From positions 1-50,016 of the forward strand of contig DATCJY010000077.1 of NCBI GenBank assembly GCA_036562565.1: a DNA stretch of 50,016 bases, given 5' to 3'. Position 1 is the stretch's first letter. Every line of letters begins with the position of its first letter. The notes beneath the pieces were generated by a model that was given only the letters and a program-made list of their open reading frames with translations, ran no database searches and had not been told where the DNA came from. The stretch is from DATCJY01 sp036562565 (GTDB lineage: Bacteria > Bacteroidota > Bacteroidia > Flavobacteriales_D > Sanyastnellaceae). Below are positions 41,797 through 50,016 of the stretch, piece after piece. Position numbers and translations under genes: made by a program.

Positions 41797-42907
41797 ATGG
41801 CAATTACAAGCGATGCTGTTAGTGAGCTGAAGGAGCGCGTGACCGCGCTCGGGAGGTATCTTTGACGTGGAGACGAAACTGCTCCAAATAAAAGAAGACG
41901 AAAAGCTCACACAAGACCCAAACTTCTGGGATGACGCCAAAAAGGCCGAGGCCGTGATGCGTCAAATTCGAAACAAAAAAGTATGGACCGATGCATTTGC
42001 CGAATGCCAATCGTCCACCGATGATCTGGAAGTGCTCTACGATTTTTACAAGGAAGGCGCTGCCAGCGAGGAAGAACTCCAGGCACAATACGACCTTGCC
42101 CTCCAAAAAATCGAAGACCTCGAATTCAAGAACATGCTCAGTGCTGAAGAAGACAGCCTCAGCGCTGTACTTCAGATTACTGCCGGAGCCGGTGGTACCG
42201 AAAGCTGCGATTGGGCCGGTATGCTCATGCGCATGTACACCATGTGGGGACAAAAAAATGGCTACAAGGTGAAAGAACTCGATCTCCAAGAAGGAGATGT
42301 GGCCGGTGTAAAACAATGCACGCTTGAATTCGAAGGACAGTTTGCATTTGGTATGCTCAAAGGCGAGAACGGAGTGCACCGTCTTGTGCGCATCTCTCCT
42401 TTCGACTCCAACGCCAGAAGGCATACCAGCTTCGTATCGGTATATGTGTATCCACTTGTAGACGATTCCATCGAGATTGAAATCAACCCTGCTGACATCA
42501 CTTGGGAAACCTTCCGAAGCGGTGGTGCAGGTGGGCAGAATGTGAACAAGGTGGAAACCGGTGTACGCTTGCGTCACGCTCCTACAGGCATCATCATCGA
42601 CAACACGGAAACACGCTCACAATTGCAGAACAAGGAAAAAGCCTTGCAACTTTTGAAATCTCAATTGTATGAGATGGAAATTGAAAAGCGCAATGCAGCC
42701 CGCAATGAGATTGAAGCTTCCAAGAAGAAAATCGAATGGGGTTCGCAAATTCGCAACTATGTGATGCAACCGTATAAACTCGTGAAAGATGTGCGCACCG
42801 GTATCGAAACCTCCGATGTGGAATCCGTGTTGAATGGAGAAATCGATGAGTTCCTCAAAGGATTTCTCATGGCTAAAGGCAAAGCCGCTGCCGATGCCGC
42901 ACAATAA
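41797..42907 (+). CDS. prfB: Peptide chain release factor 2 with programmed +1 frameshift
   Basis: The gene is split in two frames. An ATG at 41797 opens 22 codons ending at CTT (41860-41862) just before an in-frame TGA (41863-41865). Slipping by +1 skips one T, and translation resumes with GAC (41864) and continues to 42907, giving 369 residues. The slip site is TATCTTTGAC with GGGAGG directly upstream, the SD-like element used in E. coli prfB. RF2 features are intact: the SPF tripeptide for TGA reading (about 200-202) and the GGQ motif (about 245-247). The frame from 41867 alone lacks the N-terminus. This is an autoregulatory circuit: RF2 terminates at its own TGA. Confidence 0.95.
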
Positions 42908-42993
42908 ATTGAAATCTAAGCGCTGCTAAACACCTTGTGCGATGTAGCGTCATTACCAACCATAAAGAGATAAAATTTCAAATACAAAAGACA

Positions 42994-44394
42994 ATGAGCT
43001 TTAGAATAGAAAAGGATACCATGGGAGAGGTAAAAGTTCCTGCTCATGTGTATTGGGGTGCTCAAACTGAGCGTTCACGCAATAACTTCAGAATTGGTCC
43101 TGAAGCGTCCATGCCAAAGGAAATCATCCGTGCATTTGCTATTTTGAAAAAAGCTGCTGCACACGCCAATGCTGAACTAGGCGTACTGCCGCAAGAAAAA
43201 TGTGATGCCATCAGCACCGTGTGCGATGAAATCCTTGCCGGCAAACTCGATGACCAATTCCCATTAGTCATCTGGCAAACCGGTAGCGGTACGCAAAGCA
43301 ATATGAACCTCAACGAGGTGATTTCAAACCGTGCACATGTTTTGGCCGGTGGCAAATTGGGCGAAGGCACTCCTTTCATCAATCCAAATGATGATGCCAA
43401 CAAGTCCCAGTCATCCAATGACACCTACCCCACTGCGATGCACATTGCTGCATATACCATGGTGGTACAAAAAACCATACCGGGTGTTGAACGCTTGCGC
43501 GACACGTTGGAAAAGAAGAGCAAAGAGTTCATGAACGTAGTGAAAATTGGTCGTACGCACTTGATGGATGCTACCCCGATTACACTGGGTCAAGAACTCA
43601 GCGGATATGTAGCTCAATTGAACCACGGCCTTCGTGCTTTGAAAAATACCCTTCCCCACTTGGGCGAGCTTGCACTTGGCGGGACTGCCGTTGGCACAGG
43701 ACTCAACGCTCCACAAGGATATGCTGAGCTCGTGGCGAAAAAGATTTCTCAGTTCAGCGGCCTGCCCTTCACCAGCGCTCCTAACAAATTCGAAGCACTT
43801 GCTGCACACGATGGCATCGTAGAAGCACATGGCGCTTTGAAACAACTTGCTGTTTCGTTGAACAAAATCGCAAACGATATCCGCATGATGGCAAGCGGTC
43901 CTCGCAGTGGTATCGGTGAAATTTTTATTCCGGAAAACGAACCGGGAAGCAGCATCATGCCGGGTAAAGTTAACCCGACACAATGCGAAGCATTGACGAT
44001 GGTTTGCGCTCAAGTAATGGGTAATGATGTGGCAATCACCATCGGTGGTACTCAAGGTCACTACGAGTTGAACGTCTTCAAACCCATGATGGCTTATAAC
44101 TTCTTACAAAGTGCTGAGTTGCTCGGTGATGCTTGTGTTTCATTTGATGAACACTGCGCTTCAGGCATTGAGCCTAACCATGCACGTATCCAAGAGTTGG
44201 TGGACAAGTCTTTGATGCTTGTAACCGCTCTCAACACCAAGATTGGTTATTACAAAGCTGCCGAGATTGCTAAAGCAGCTCACAAGAATGGCACAACTTT
44301 GAAAGAAGAAGCTATTCGTCTTGGATACGTAACTGCAGAGCAATATGATGAATGGGTAGTACCTTCAAAAATGGTAGGCAACCTTCCCAAGTAA
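42994..44394 (+). CDS. fumC: Class II fumarate hydratase
   Basis: 466 residues from the ATG at 42994. A longer frame to 42937 adds no conserved sequence. The iron-independent class II fumarase hydrates fumarate to malate in the TCA cycle. VYWGAQTERSRNNF, SGTQSNMNLNEVISNRA, IGRTHLMDATPITLGQE, and the signature GSSIMPGKVNPTQCEALTM with the catalytic Ser loop are all visible. A strong terminator shared with the convergent clpX follows. Confidence 0.97.
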   Translation: MSFRIEKDTMGEVKVPAHVYWGAQTERSRNNFRIGPEASMPKEIIRAFAILKKAAAHANAELGVLPQEKCDAISTVCDEILAGKLDDQFPLVIWQTGSGTQSNMNLNEVISNRAHVLAGGKLGEGTPFINPNDDANKSQSSNDTYPTAMHIAAYTMVVQKTIPGVERLRDTLEKKSKEFMNVVKIGRTHLMDATPITLGQELSGYVAQLNHGLRALKNTLPHLGELALGGTAVGTGLNAPQGYAELVAKKISQFSGLPFTSAPNKFEALAAHDGIVEAHGALKQLAVSLNKIANDIRMMASGPRSGIGEIFIPENEPGSSIMPGKVNPTQCEALTMVCAQVMGNDVAITIGGTQGHYELNVFKPMMAYNFLQSAELLGDACVSFDEHCASGIEPNHARIQELVDKSLMLVTALNTKIGYYKAAEIAKAAHKNGTTLKEEAIRLGYVTAEQYDEWVVPSKMVGNLPK

Positions 44395-44415
44395 GCATAA
44401 CGAACTTCATAAATG

Positions 44416-44452
44416 AAAAACGCATTGCCATTGGGCAATGCGTTTTTTTTTT
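44416..44452. terminator. Bidirectional terminator between fumC and clpX
   Basis: CGCATTGCC and GGCAATGCG form the stem, with AAAAA on the left and a long T run on the right, so it can end fumC, and clpX as well. Confidence 0.85.
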
Positions 44453-44472
44453 ATGCTGTATCTTATTTTTTA

Positions 44473-45714
44473 TCAGGATGCCACTTTGAGCTTACTCATC
44501 TTGGAGCGATTGAATTTGTCTTTTGCGTAAGCCAGTGTCACTTTGAACTCCTTCTCACCCATAGAAGGCAATTCAAACATGGCGTCATTCATAATGGTCT
44601 CGCAGATAGAACGCAGACCGCGTGCGCCAAGTTTGTACTCCATGGCTTTCTCCACGATGAAGTCCAAAACTTTTTTATCAAATGAAAGCTTGACACCATC
44701 CATTTCGAAGAGTTTCACGTATTGTCTTATCAAAGCGTTCTTCGGCTCGGTGAGAATTCTGCGCAAAGCTTCTTCATCCAGCGGATTGAGGTAAGTGACC
44801 ACTGGGAAACGACCAATCAACTCAGGAATCAAGCCGAATGATTTCAAATCTTGTGGAGAGATGTATTGCAGCAAATTTTCACCCTCTATTCGGTGTGAAC
44901 CACTTCCATAACCAATGGAAAACGTGTTTACTCTGCGTTCAATAATCTTATCGATACCGTTGAAAGCACCACCACAAATGAAGAGAATGTTCTTGGTATT
45001 TACCTGTATCATTTTTTGATCAGGGTGCTTGCGACCTCCTTGTGGCGGAATATTGCACACGGAGCCTTCCAACAATTTCAATAATGCTTGTTGTACGCCT
45101 TCACCACTCACATCACGCGTGATGCTCGGGTTATCGCTCTTGCGGGCAATCTTATCTATCTCATCAATAAATACGATACCGCGCTCTGCACTTGGAACAT
45201 CATAGTTGGCATCTTGCAAAAGACGAGTGATGATGCTCTCCACATCTTCGCCCACATAACCTGCTTCGGTCAGTACTGTAGCATCTGCAATGGCGAAAGG
45301 CACTTTGAGCATTTTCGCAATGGTCTTTGCCAACAACGTTTTTCCCGAACCGGTATCACCCACCAGGATGATATTGGACTTTTCGATTTCTACGCCATCA
45401 TCGTCCTTTCCCGGACGTTGTAGCAAGCGTTTGTAGTGGTTATACACTGCAACTGACAAGTAGCGCTTGGCCTCGTCTTGGCCGATTACATATTCATCCA
45501 GAAATTTCTTGATTTCTGCCGGCTTCATCACATTCAAATCCTCCGATGAAATGGAAGATGAACGAGCCATTTGGGTTTCGTGATTGACAATTTGGGTAGC
45601 TTGGGCAGCACATTCCCCGCAGATATGGCCATTGACACCTGCTACGAGAATAGATACTTCACTCTTTCTTCTACCGCAAAAAGAACACGATATTTCTTTC
45701 ATATTTTTTGACAT
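44473..45714 (-). CDS. clpX: ATP-dependent Clp protease ATP-binding subunit ClpX
   Basis: 413 residues, usual length. An N-terminal C4 zinc-binding domain (SCSFCGRRKSEVSIL, HICGECAAQ, about 9-42) precedes the AAA+ module: Walker A GDTGSGKTLLA, Walker B VFIDEIDKIA, the pore loop GYVGEDVES, sensor parts ISRDVSGEGVQQALLKLLEG, and the C-terminal ALGARGLRSI sensor 2 region. It unfolds substrates for ClpP. clpP is not adjacent in this window, unlike in many bacteria. Confidence 0.97.
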   Translation of the reverse strand: MSKNMKEISCSFCGRRKSEVSILVAGVNGHICGECAAQATQIVNHETQMARSSSISSEDLNVMKPAEIKKFLDEYVIGQDEAKRYLSVAVYNHYKRLLQRPGKDDDGVEIEKSNIILVGDTGSGKTLLAKTIAKMLKVPFAIADATVLTEAGYVGEDVESIITRLLQDANYDVPSAERGIVFIDEIDKIARKSDNPSITRDVSGEGVQQALLKLLEGSVCNIPPQGGRKHPDQKMIQVNTKNILFICGGAFNGIDKIIERRVNTFSIGYGSGSHRIEGENLLQYISPQDLKSFGLIPELIGRFPVVTYLNPLDEEALRRILTEPKNALIRQYVKLFEMDGVKLSFDKKVLDFIVEKAMEYKLGARGLRSICETIMNDAMFELPSMGEKEFKVTLAYAKDKFNRSKMSKLKVAS

Positions 45715-45742
45715 GGAGGGTGTTATACGTCTAAAAGACGCG

Positions 45743-45750
45743 CAAAGTTA
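45743..45750 (-). promoter_or_regulatory. Predicted -7 element for clpX
   Basis: The minus strand reads TAACTTTG (TAnnTTTG), 28 bp before the ATG. Confidence 0.55.
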
Positions 45751-45799
45751 TGGTTTTCCTTAACTTTTAATTCTTAAAGACTGATAAGCTTCCCACTTG

Positions 45800-48277
45800 C
45801 TACATTGGATCCACATCAAACGCCACGCGAACAGATTTGAACTCGCTCTGTAGCAGCACCTCCTTCACCTTGGCTACGATGCTCTGCTTGAGCTCACCGA
45901 TACCAGGCCGTTTCTCCAGTTTGACGATGAATTGCTGGCGGTAATAATTGTTGATGCGTTTGATATAGGGTTCCTCAGGTCCAAATAGATGATCACCGAG
46001 CATCGGGCGTAGCACTTTGGCCACAGCATAAGCCGCCTGTTTGGCCACATCCTCCTCTTTGTGTTTCAAGGTGATTTGCATCAGTCGCACAAAAGGCGGA
46101 TAGCCATAGTGCTGGCGCTCCCGAATTTCCTTTTCATAAAAGGCGAGGTAGTTGTTCTTGACAATCATATCCAGTAGCCAATGCTCAGGATTGTATGTCT
46201 GGATAAGCACTTTACCGCGTTTGTTTTTGCGACCTGCACGGCCTGCCACCTGCATCATTATCTGAAAGCCCCGCTCTATAGAGCGGAAATCCGGATAATT
46301 GAGCATCTTATCGGCATTCAGAATCCCCACAAGCGATACGTTATCGAAATCGAGGCCTTTGGTGACCATCTGTGTGCCCACCAAAACTTGTACTTGACCA
46401 CTTTCAAAGTCGGAAATGATTTTCTGATAGCTCGTCTTGCTGCGCGTGGTATCCAAGTCCATGCGCAACACCTTAACGTCCGGCATAAAGGTTTGAAGGT
46501 CATCTTCTAACTTCTCCGTACCGAAGCCAAGCATCTTCATCTCTTGGCTTCCGCACACATTACATGTTTGGACAGGCTGTGTGCTATAGCCACAATAGTG
46601 ACACTTGAGCTGATGGGCATGCTTGTGGTAAGTAAGTGCTACATCGCAACGCGTACACTTGGGAACATCACCGCACGCCATGCACTCCCAAAGCGGAGTA
46701 TAACCTCTTCGGTTTTGGAACAAAATGACTTGTTCACCGGCATCAATTACGCGCCTCATCTCCTCCAAGAGCCGACCGGTGAAATGCTCTTTCATGGTCT
46801 TTGCCTTGAACTCTGAACGAATATCTGTCAAAACAACTTCAGGCAACTCAACCCCTCCGAAGCGCTTGTCCAAGGTGGCCAATCCATAGCGCCCCTGCTT
46901 GGCATTCCAATAAGTCTCTATGGAAGGTGTTGCCGAACCCAACAATACTTTGGCACCAAATTGAGCTGCCAACCAAATGGCTGAATCGCGAGCATTATAG
47001 CGCGGACTCGGATCGTGTTGTTTAAAGCTTTGCTCGTGCTCTTCATCCACTATGATGAGCCCCAAACGTGTGAACGGCAGAAACAGCGCACTGCGCGCGC
47101 CAAGTATGATATCGCACTCACCGGGCACATCGCTCAATACTTTTTGCCACACTTCGGTGCGTTCGTTGTCGCTGTAACCACTGTGAAATACCCCCACACG
47201 CTTGCCAAAGTATTTGCGCAAACGATGAATAATCTGAGTAGTGAGGGCTATCTCCGGCAACAGAAAGAGGACTTGTTTGTTCTGTGCAATGGTCTGCTCA
47301 ATGAGGTGCGAATACACCTCGGTCTTACCACTGGATGTTACACCATGCAACAGGCATACATCTTTGGTTTCCCATTCCTGCCGTATGGTGTCGGCAGCTG
47401 CTTGTTGTGCCTCACTGAGTTCTTTCGGCTTTTCCGATTGTAAGAGAAGCAATCCCAAACGACCGGTCTCCCGTGCCTCTATCTCAAAAATGCCCTTTTC
47501 CTGCATTGCTGACACAACAGAAGAGTTGATACCGGCCGATTGTTGCAGCTTAAGTTTTTCTACAGGTTTATAGTTCCCGCTACTCCAGCCCGACAAACGC
47601 AAAAACATCATGAGTGCATCACTCTGCTTTTGCGCTCTGCGCCTTTCCAACTCCTCAAAGAGGTGGTTCAATTTTTCCTCCGTATCGGCTGACTTTCCAA
47701 GCTTGACAAACTCCGTAATCTTAGGCTTAAACTTCTCCTTGATTTCCTCTTCACTGATGATCACACGCTTTGCGATCAGTGTTTTCAGAATTGGCTGAAC
47801 ATTTTTTAAATCCAGCAAATCGCTGATGTCCTGCATGGTCATGCGCTCGCGTGCTTTTAGCGCATTCACGATGGTCTGTTCGCGCAGATCCAATTCCGTG
47901 TTTTCTTCATCGTAATCGAACAAGAGGAATTTGGTTTCGCTGGTGAGCTTGAGTCCTGCAGGTAGCGCGGCATTCATGACCTCGCCCACAGTACAGCAAT
48001 AGTAATCAGCCATCCACTCCCACAATCTAAGCTGCTGTTCATGCACCAGGGGATACTCATCGAGAATCGAATCGATGTATTTGGCCTCGTATTGCTGGGG
48101 AGCCTGTTCGTGTATGGAACGAATAACTCCGGTGAGCAATTTGTTTTTACCCAATGGAACCACCACACGTTGGCCCACATGAAGCAGGCCATTCATGATT
48201 TGCGGAACGCGATACGTCAGTATGCGGGGCAATGCTTGAGGCACAATCACATCTGCGAAATAAGTTATGCGTTCCAT
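45800..48277 (-). CDS. priA: Primosomal protein N' (replication restart helicase)
   Basis: 825 residues. The N-terminal DNA-binding domain (about 1-110) is followed by the DEAH-type helicase: Walker A GVTSSGKTEVYSHL, Walker B IIVDEEHEQSFK, and GSATPSIET motif III. Between the lobes is a zinc-binding module with eight cysteines (CMACGDVPKCTRC and CHYCGYSTQPVQTCNVCG). It reloads the replicative helicase at stalled forks. It probably follows clpX in reverse order on the same strand, but with its own region upstream. Confidence 0.96.
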   Translation of the reverse strand: MERITYFADVIVPQALPRILTYRVPQIMNGLLHVGQRVVVPLGKNKLLTGVIRSIHEQAPQQYEAKYIDSILDEYPLVHEQQLRLWEWMADYYCCTVGEVMNAALPAGLKLTSETKFLLFDYDEENTELDLREQTIVNALKARERMTMQDISDLLDLKNVQPILKTLIAKRVIISEEEIKEKFKPKITEFVKLGKSADTEEKLNHLFEELERRRAQKQSDALMMFLRLSGWSSGNYKPVEKLKLQQSAGINSSVVSAMQEKGIFEIEARETGRLGLLLLQSEKPKELSEAQQAAADTIRQEWETKDVCLLHGVTSSGKTEVYSHLIEQTIAQNKQVLFLLPEIALTTQIIHRLRKYFGKRVGVFHSGYSDNERTEVWQKVLSDVPGECDIILGARSALFLPFTRLGLIIVDEEHEQSFKQHDPSPRYNARDSAIWLAAQFGAKVLLGSATPSIETYWNAKQGRYGLATLDKRFGGVELPEVVLTDIRSEFKAKTMKEHFTGRLLEEMRRVIDAGEQVILFQNRRGYTPLWECMACGDVPKCTRCDVALTYHKHAHQLKCHYCGYSTQPVQTCNVCGSQEMKMLGFGTEKLEDDLQTFMPDVKVLRMDLDTTRSKTSYQKIISDFESGQVQVLVGTQMVTKGLDFDNVSLVGILNADKMLNYPDFRSIERGFQIMMQVAGRAGRKNKRGKVLIQTYNPEHWLLDMIVKNNYLAFYEKEIRERQHYGYPPFVRLMQITLKHKEEDVAKQAAYAVAKVLRPMLGDHLFGPEEPYIKRINNYYRQQFIVKLEKRPGIGELKQSIVAKVKEVLLQSEFKSVRVAFDVDPM

Positions 48278-48353
48278 ATGCGGGGCCGCAAGATAACTTT
48301 AAATATTTCGAATGTTTACAATTTCGACACGCCTGATAAGTGGTATACAAGGC

Positions 48354-48361
48354 TAATTTTG
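48354..48361 (+). promoter_or_regulatory. Predicted -7 element upstream of the secreted protein gene
   Basis: TAATTTTG (TAnnTTTG), 18 bp before the ATG at 48379. No clear -33 partner. Confidence 0.4.
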
Positions 48362-48378
48362 GCCCACTTTCAAATAAC

Positions 48379-49224
48379 ATGACTCTACGTAACACCCACA
48401 TACGCTTTGCTTTGTCGCTGCTATTTTTATCATACTGCCTGGGTGGTTATTCCCAACAAAGAGAACTGGAAGCATTCAAGCAGTCCATCATTCAATACAA
48501 CGAGTATGCAGCGGGCAAAGCGGAAGAAGCAGGACATAAAACGCAATCAGCGGAGCAGTACCGCTCCAACATCGACAAAACTTTTCGCGATTTTATCCTT
48601 CTAAAAAACAGCGAGAACTATGAGCAATTCAATTCCTTTGAAGAAGGTAAAAAAGAGTTCTATCTCGATGAAGTAGCACTTATTCATGTTAAGCTATTTG
48701 AACTAGGTGCAAATCCGTACGGAGTGTATAGCTTCAACAGTTTTGTTGCGACTGATTATTACATCAAAGACCTATCGAGCAACAAAATTGTCTTTCATAA
48801 CAATCAACGCACACAATATGTGGACTCGGTTTATAAAATAGACAAGCATCATATTCTTATCATAGAAAAATATGATGAGATGAATACAGGGCGAAGAGCA
48901 TTCGTTGTGAAAGCTGATAAAAAAGGATGGCAAAAAATCAATGCCTTTGAAGGTAATGAACTCATCTATATGGATGAAAAGAGATTCAAGAAGGAACGTC
49001 CTTACCTGCTTGTCAATTGCAGTTTCGAAACCAACATGCTTGCACCGCGCAACGCAAGCCAGATATCGTACAACGAACATACCCAAACGATATCCTACAG
49101 AACATTTGAGGATTCAAGAGATCCTCAAACTGTAGCAGCCAAGTGGAATGGTGGACACTTCATCATAGACGACTATGATGTGGGCATCGATATTCAAGGT
49201 TTTTCACCTGTTGGTGCACCTTAA
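48379..49224 (+). CDS. Secreted protein of unknown function
   Basis: 281 residues from the ATG at 48379; the longer frame to 48340 lies over the -7 element. A signal peptide (about 1-26, cleavage after YSQ) is followed by a mixed alpha/beta region with no motif I recognise. Its features are an early helical stretch (ELEAFKQSIIQYNEYAAGKAEEAGHK), several beta-rich runs (VDSVYKIDKHHILIIEKYDE; ARRAFVVKADKKGW-like) and a charged C-terminal part. It lies between priA (divergent) and hemC (45 bases downstream, same strand), so it may be cotranscribed with hemC. No function is claimed. Confidence 0.7.
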   Translation: MTLRNTHIRFALSLLFLSYCLGGYSQQRELEAFKQSIIQYNEYAAGKAEEAGHKTQSAEQYRSNIDKTFRDFILLKNSENYEQFNSFEEGKKEFYLDEVALIHVKLFELGANPYGVYSFNSFVATDYYIKDLSSNKIVFHNNQRTQYVDSVYKIDKHHILIIEKYDEMNTGRRAFVVKADKKGWQKINAFEGNELIYMDEKRFKKERPYLLVNCSFETNMLAPRNASQISYNEHTQTISYRTFEDSRDPQTVAAKWNGGHFIIDDYDVGIDIQGFSPVGAP

Positions 49225-49269
49225 TCCATTTCACTGGAAATCATTTTAAGAATCAATTAATACAAAACA

Positions 49270-50016
49270 TTGAGCAAAACAATCATCATAGGTACACGTG
49301 GTAGTGACTTAGCGCTATGGCAAGCAAATCACGTCAAGAGTTTACTGGAAGCTGCAGGCCATGCATGCGAACTACACATCATCAAAACCAAAGGGGATAA
49401 CATCCAGCACTTGAGCTTTGACAAGATCGAAGGCAAAGGTTTCTTCACAAAGGAAATCGAAGAAGCCTTGCTCAACAAGGAGGTTGACATTGCTGTGCAC
49501 TCCCACAAAGACCTTGAGACCAATCAGCCTGATGGCCTTTGCATAGCAGCTGTGAGTCCTCGTGCTGATGAGCGCGAGCTCTTGCTCATCTTACCACATG
49601 CAGTGGACGAAAGCGAACCTTTTGGTTTGAAGAAAAATGCCATCGTTGGTACCTCATCTGCAAGACGTAAGGCACAAATGCTTCATCACAAACCGGACAT
49701 TGAACTCAAAGACATTCGCGGTAATGTGCCAACGCGAATTCAAAAACTGCGCGATGGTCAGTTTGATGCTATTCTGTTGGCGAAAGCCGGTGTTGATCGC
49801 TTAGGCCTCAACCTCGATGGCTTACACGCTGTGGCATTGAATCTTGAAACGTTTGTTCCTGCTCCTGCACAAGGCGCACTCGCTTTGCAATGCAGAAGCA
49901 ATGATGAAGAAATCATCCGCATCCTTTCTGAAATCAATGATGCACCGACACAAGAGTTGCTCAAAGTTGAGCGCACGGTATTGAACCGACTCAATGGCGG
50001 ATGTCAATTACCACTT
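49270..50016 (+). CDS. hemC: Hydroxymethylbilane synthase, 3' end outside the window
   Basis: 249 codons from a TTG at 49270 to the window edge; the stop is not included. KTIIIGTRGSDLALWQANHVKSLL is the HemC N-terminus, and ILPHAVDESEPFGL, GTSSARRKAQMLHHKPDIELKDIRGNVPTRIQKLRDGQFDAILLAKAGVDRLGL and VPAPAQGALALQCR follow. The last residues, GGCQLPL, hold the dipyrromethane-cofactor cysteine. It polymerises four porphobilinogens in heme synthesis. An in-frame stop (49258-49260) lies upstream and no ATG is near, so TTG is the best start. Confidence 0.95.
   Translation, partial: MSKTIIIGTRGSDLALWQANHVKSLLEAAGHACELHIIKTKGDNIQHLSFDKIEGKGFFTKEIEEALLNKEVDIAVHSHKDLETNQPDGLCIAAVSPRADERELLLILPHAVDESEPFGLKKNAIVGTSSARRKAQMLHHKPDIELKDIRGNVPTRIQKLRDGQFDAILLAKAGVDRLGLNLDGLHAVALNLETFVPAPAQGALALQCRSNDEEIIRILSEINDAPTQELLKVERTVLNRLNGGCQLPL

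Noticed and set aside
41863..41865. TGA early in prfB read as a disabling mutation
   Set aside because: It is the known programmed frameshift of RF2, with the CTTTGAC slip site and SD-like element in place.
1..50016. CRISPR arrays, insertion sequences, integrases, prophage genes, rRNA
   Set aside because: I looked for regularly spaced repeats, transposase-like frames and terminal inverted repeats and saw none. Searches by eye can miss short or degenerate elements.

Overview
The window is chromosomal DNA from a member of the Bacteroidota, probably of the Sphingobacteriia/Chitinophagia kind. The evidence is the repeated -7 promoter signature TAnnTTTG (or TAnnTTCG), with a TTG about 18-19 bp upstream at the best sites, the near absence of Shine-Dalgarno sequences, the cysteine-free L32, and families typical of this phylum: DUF4783, a five-repeat DUF349 protein, the PepSY-like secreted protein, DUF6496 and the DUF177-rpmF-fabH-accB-accC block. 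Species cannot be named from this. There is no rRNA, CRISPR array, prophage, integrase or insertion sequence. Gene density is high and most content is core metabolism and information processing.

Layout. 1-4.8 kb: ornithine aminotransferase, nucleoside diphosphate kinase, NADP isocitrate dehydrogenase, a heavy-metal-associated lipoprotein and an EamA exporter. 4.8-5.9 kb: a small AT-richer accessory pair (a formylglycine-generating-enzyme-like secreted protein and an unrecognised protein). 6.1-9.3 kb: rplU-rpmA, serS and a class III CoA-transferase. 9.4-11.7 kb, minus strand: a Wza-like export lipoprotein, rfbC and a LysM lytic transglycosylase. 11.8-13.7 kb: CoA-binding protein, acetyltransferase and mltG in one overlapping operon, followed by two tRNA-Pro genes. 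14-19 kb: a lipoprotein, a cyclophilin lipoprotein, pheS, and pyruvate dehydrogenase E1-alpha and E2. 19.1-23.5 kb, minus: GyrI-like, SRPBCC, Crp-family regulator, LLM oxidoreductase, a small membrane protein and an exported pirin. 23.8-26.7 kb: a putative stress-type group (an Arg/Asp/Asn/Ser-rich disordered protein, a PepSY-like protein, a GSP39-like SDR, DUF6496, DUF4180). 26.7-29.3 kb, minus: mgtE, a D-2-hydroxyacid dehydrogenase and tRNA-Ser. 29.5-36 kb: dxr, heme A synthase and the DUF177-rpmF-fabH-accB-accC block. 36-41.7 kb: DUF4783, a GT39-like membrane protein, DUF349, recX and a membrane protein. 41.8-50 kb: prfB with its programmed frameshift, fumC, clpX, priA, an unrecognised secreted protein, and hemC cut by the window end.

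Functional links: fabH-accBC starts fatty-acid synthesis beside a ribosomal protein gene; PDH, IDH and fumarase serve central carbon flow; mltG, the LysM transglycosylase and the export lipoprotein act at the envelope. I see no clear undescribed system. The best candidates for a second look are the disordered Arg/Asp-rich protein and its neighbours, the accessory pair at 4.8-5.9 kb, the retained SD-like element of the prfB frameshift in an SD-poor genome, and the small RNA structures near tRNA genes and between accB and accC.
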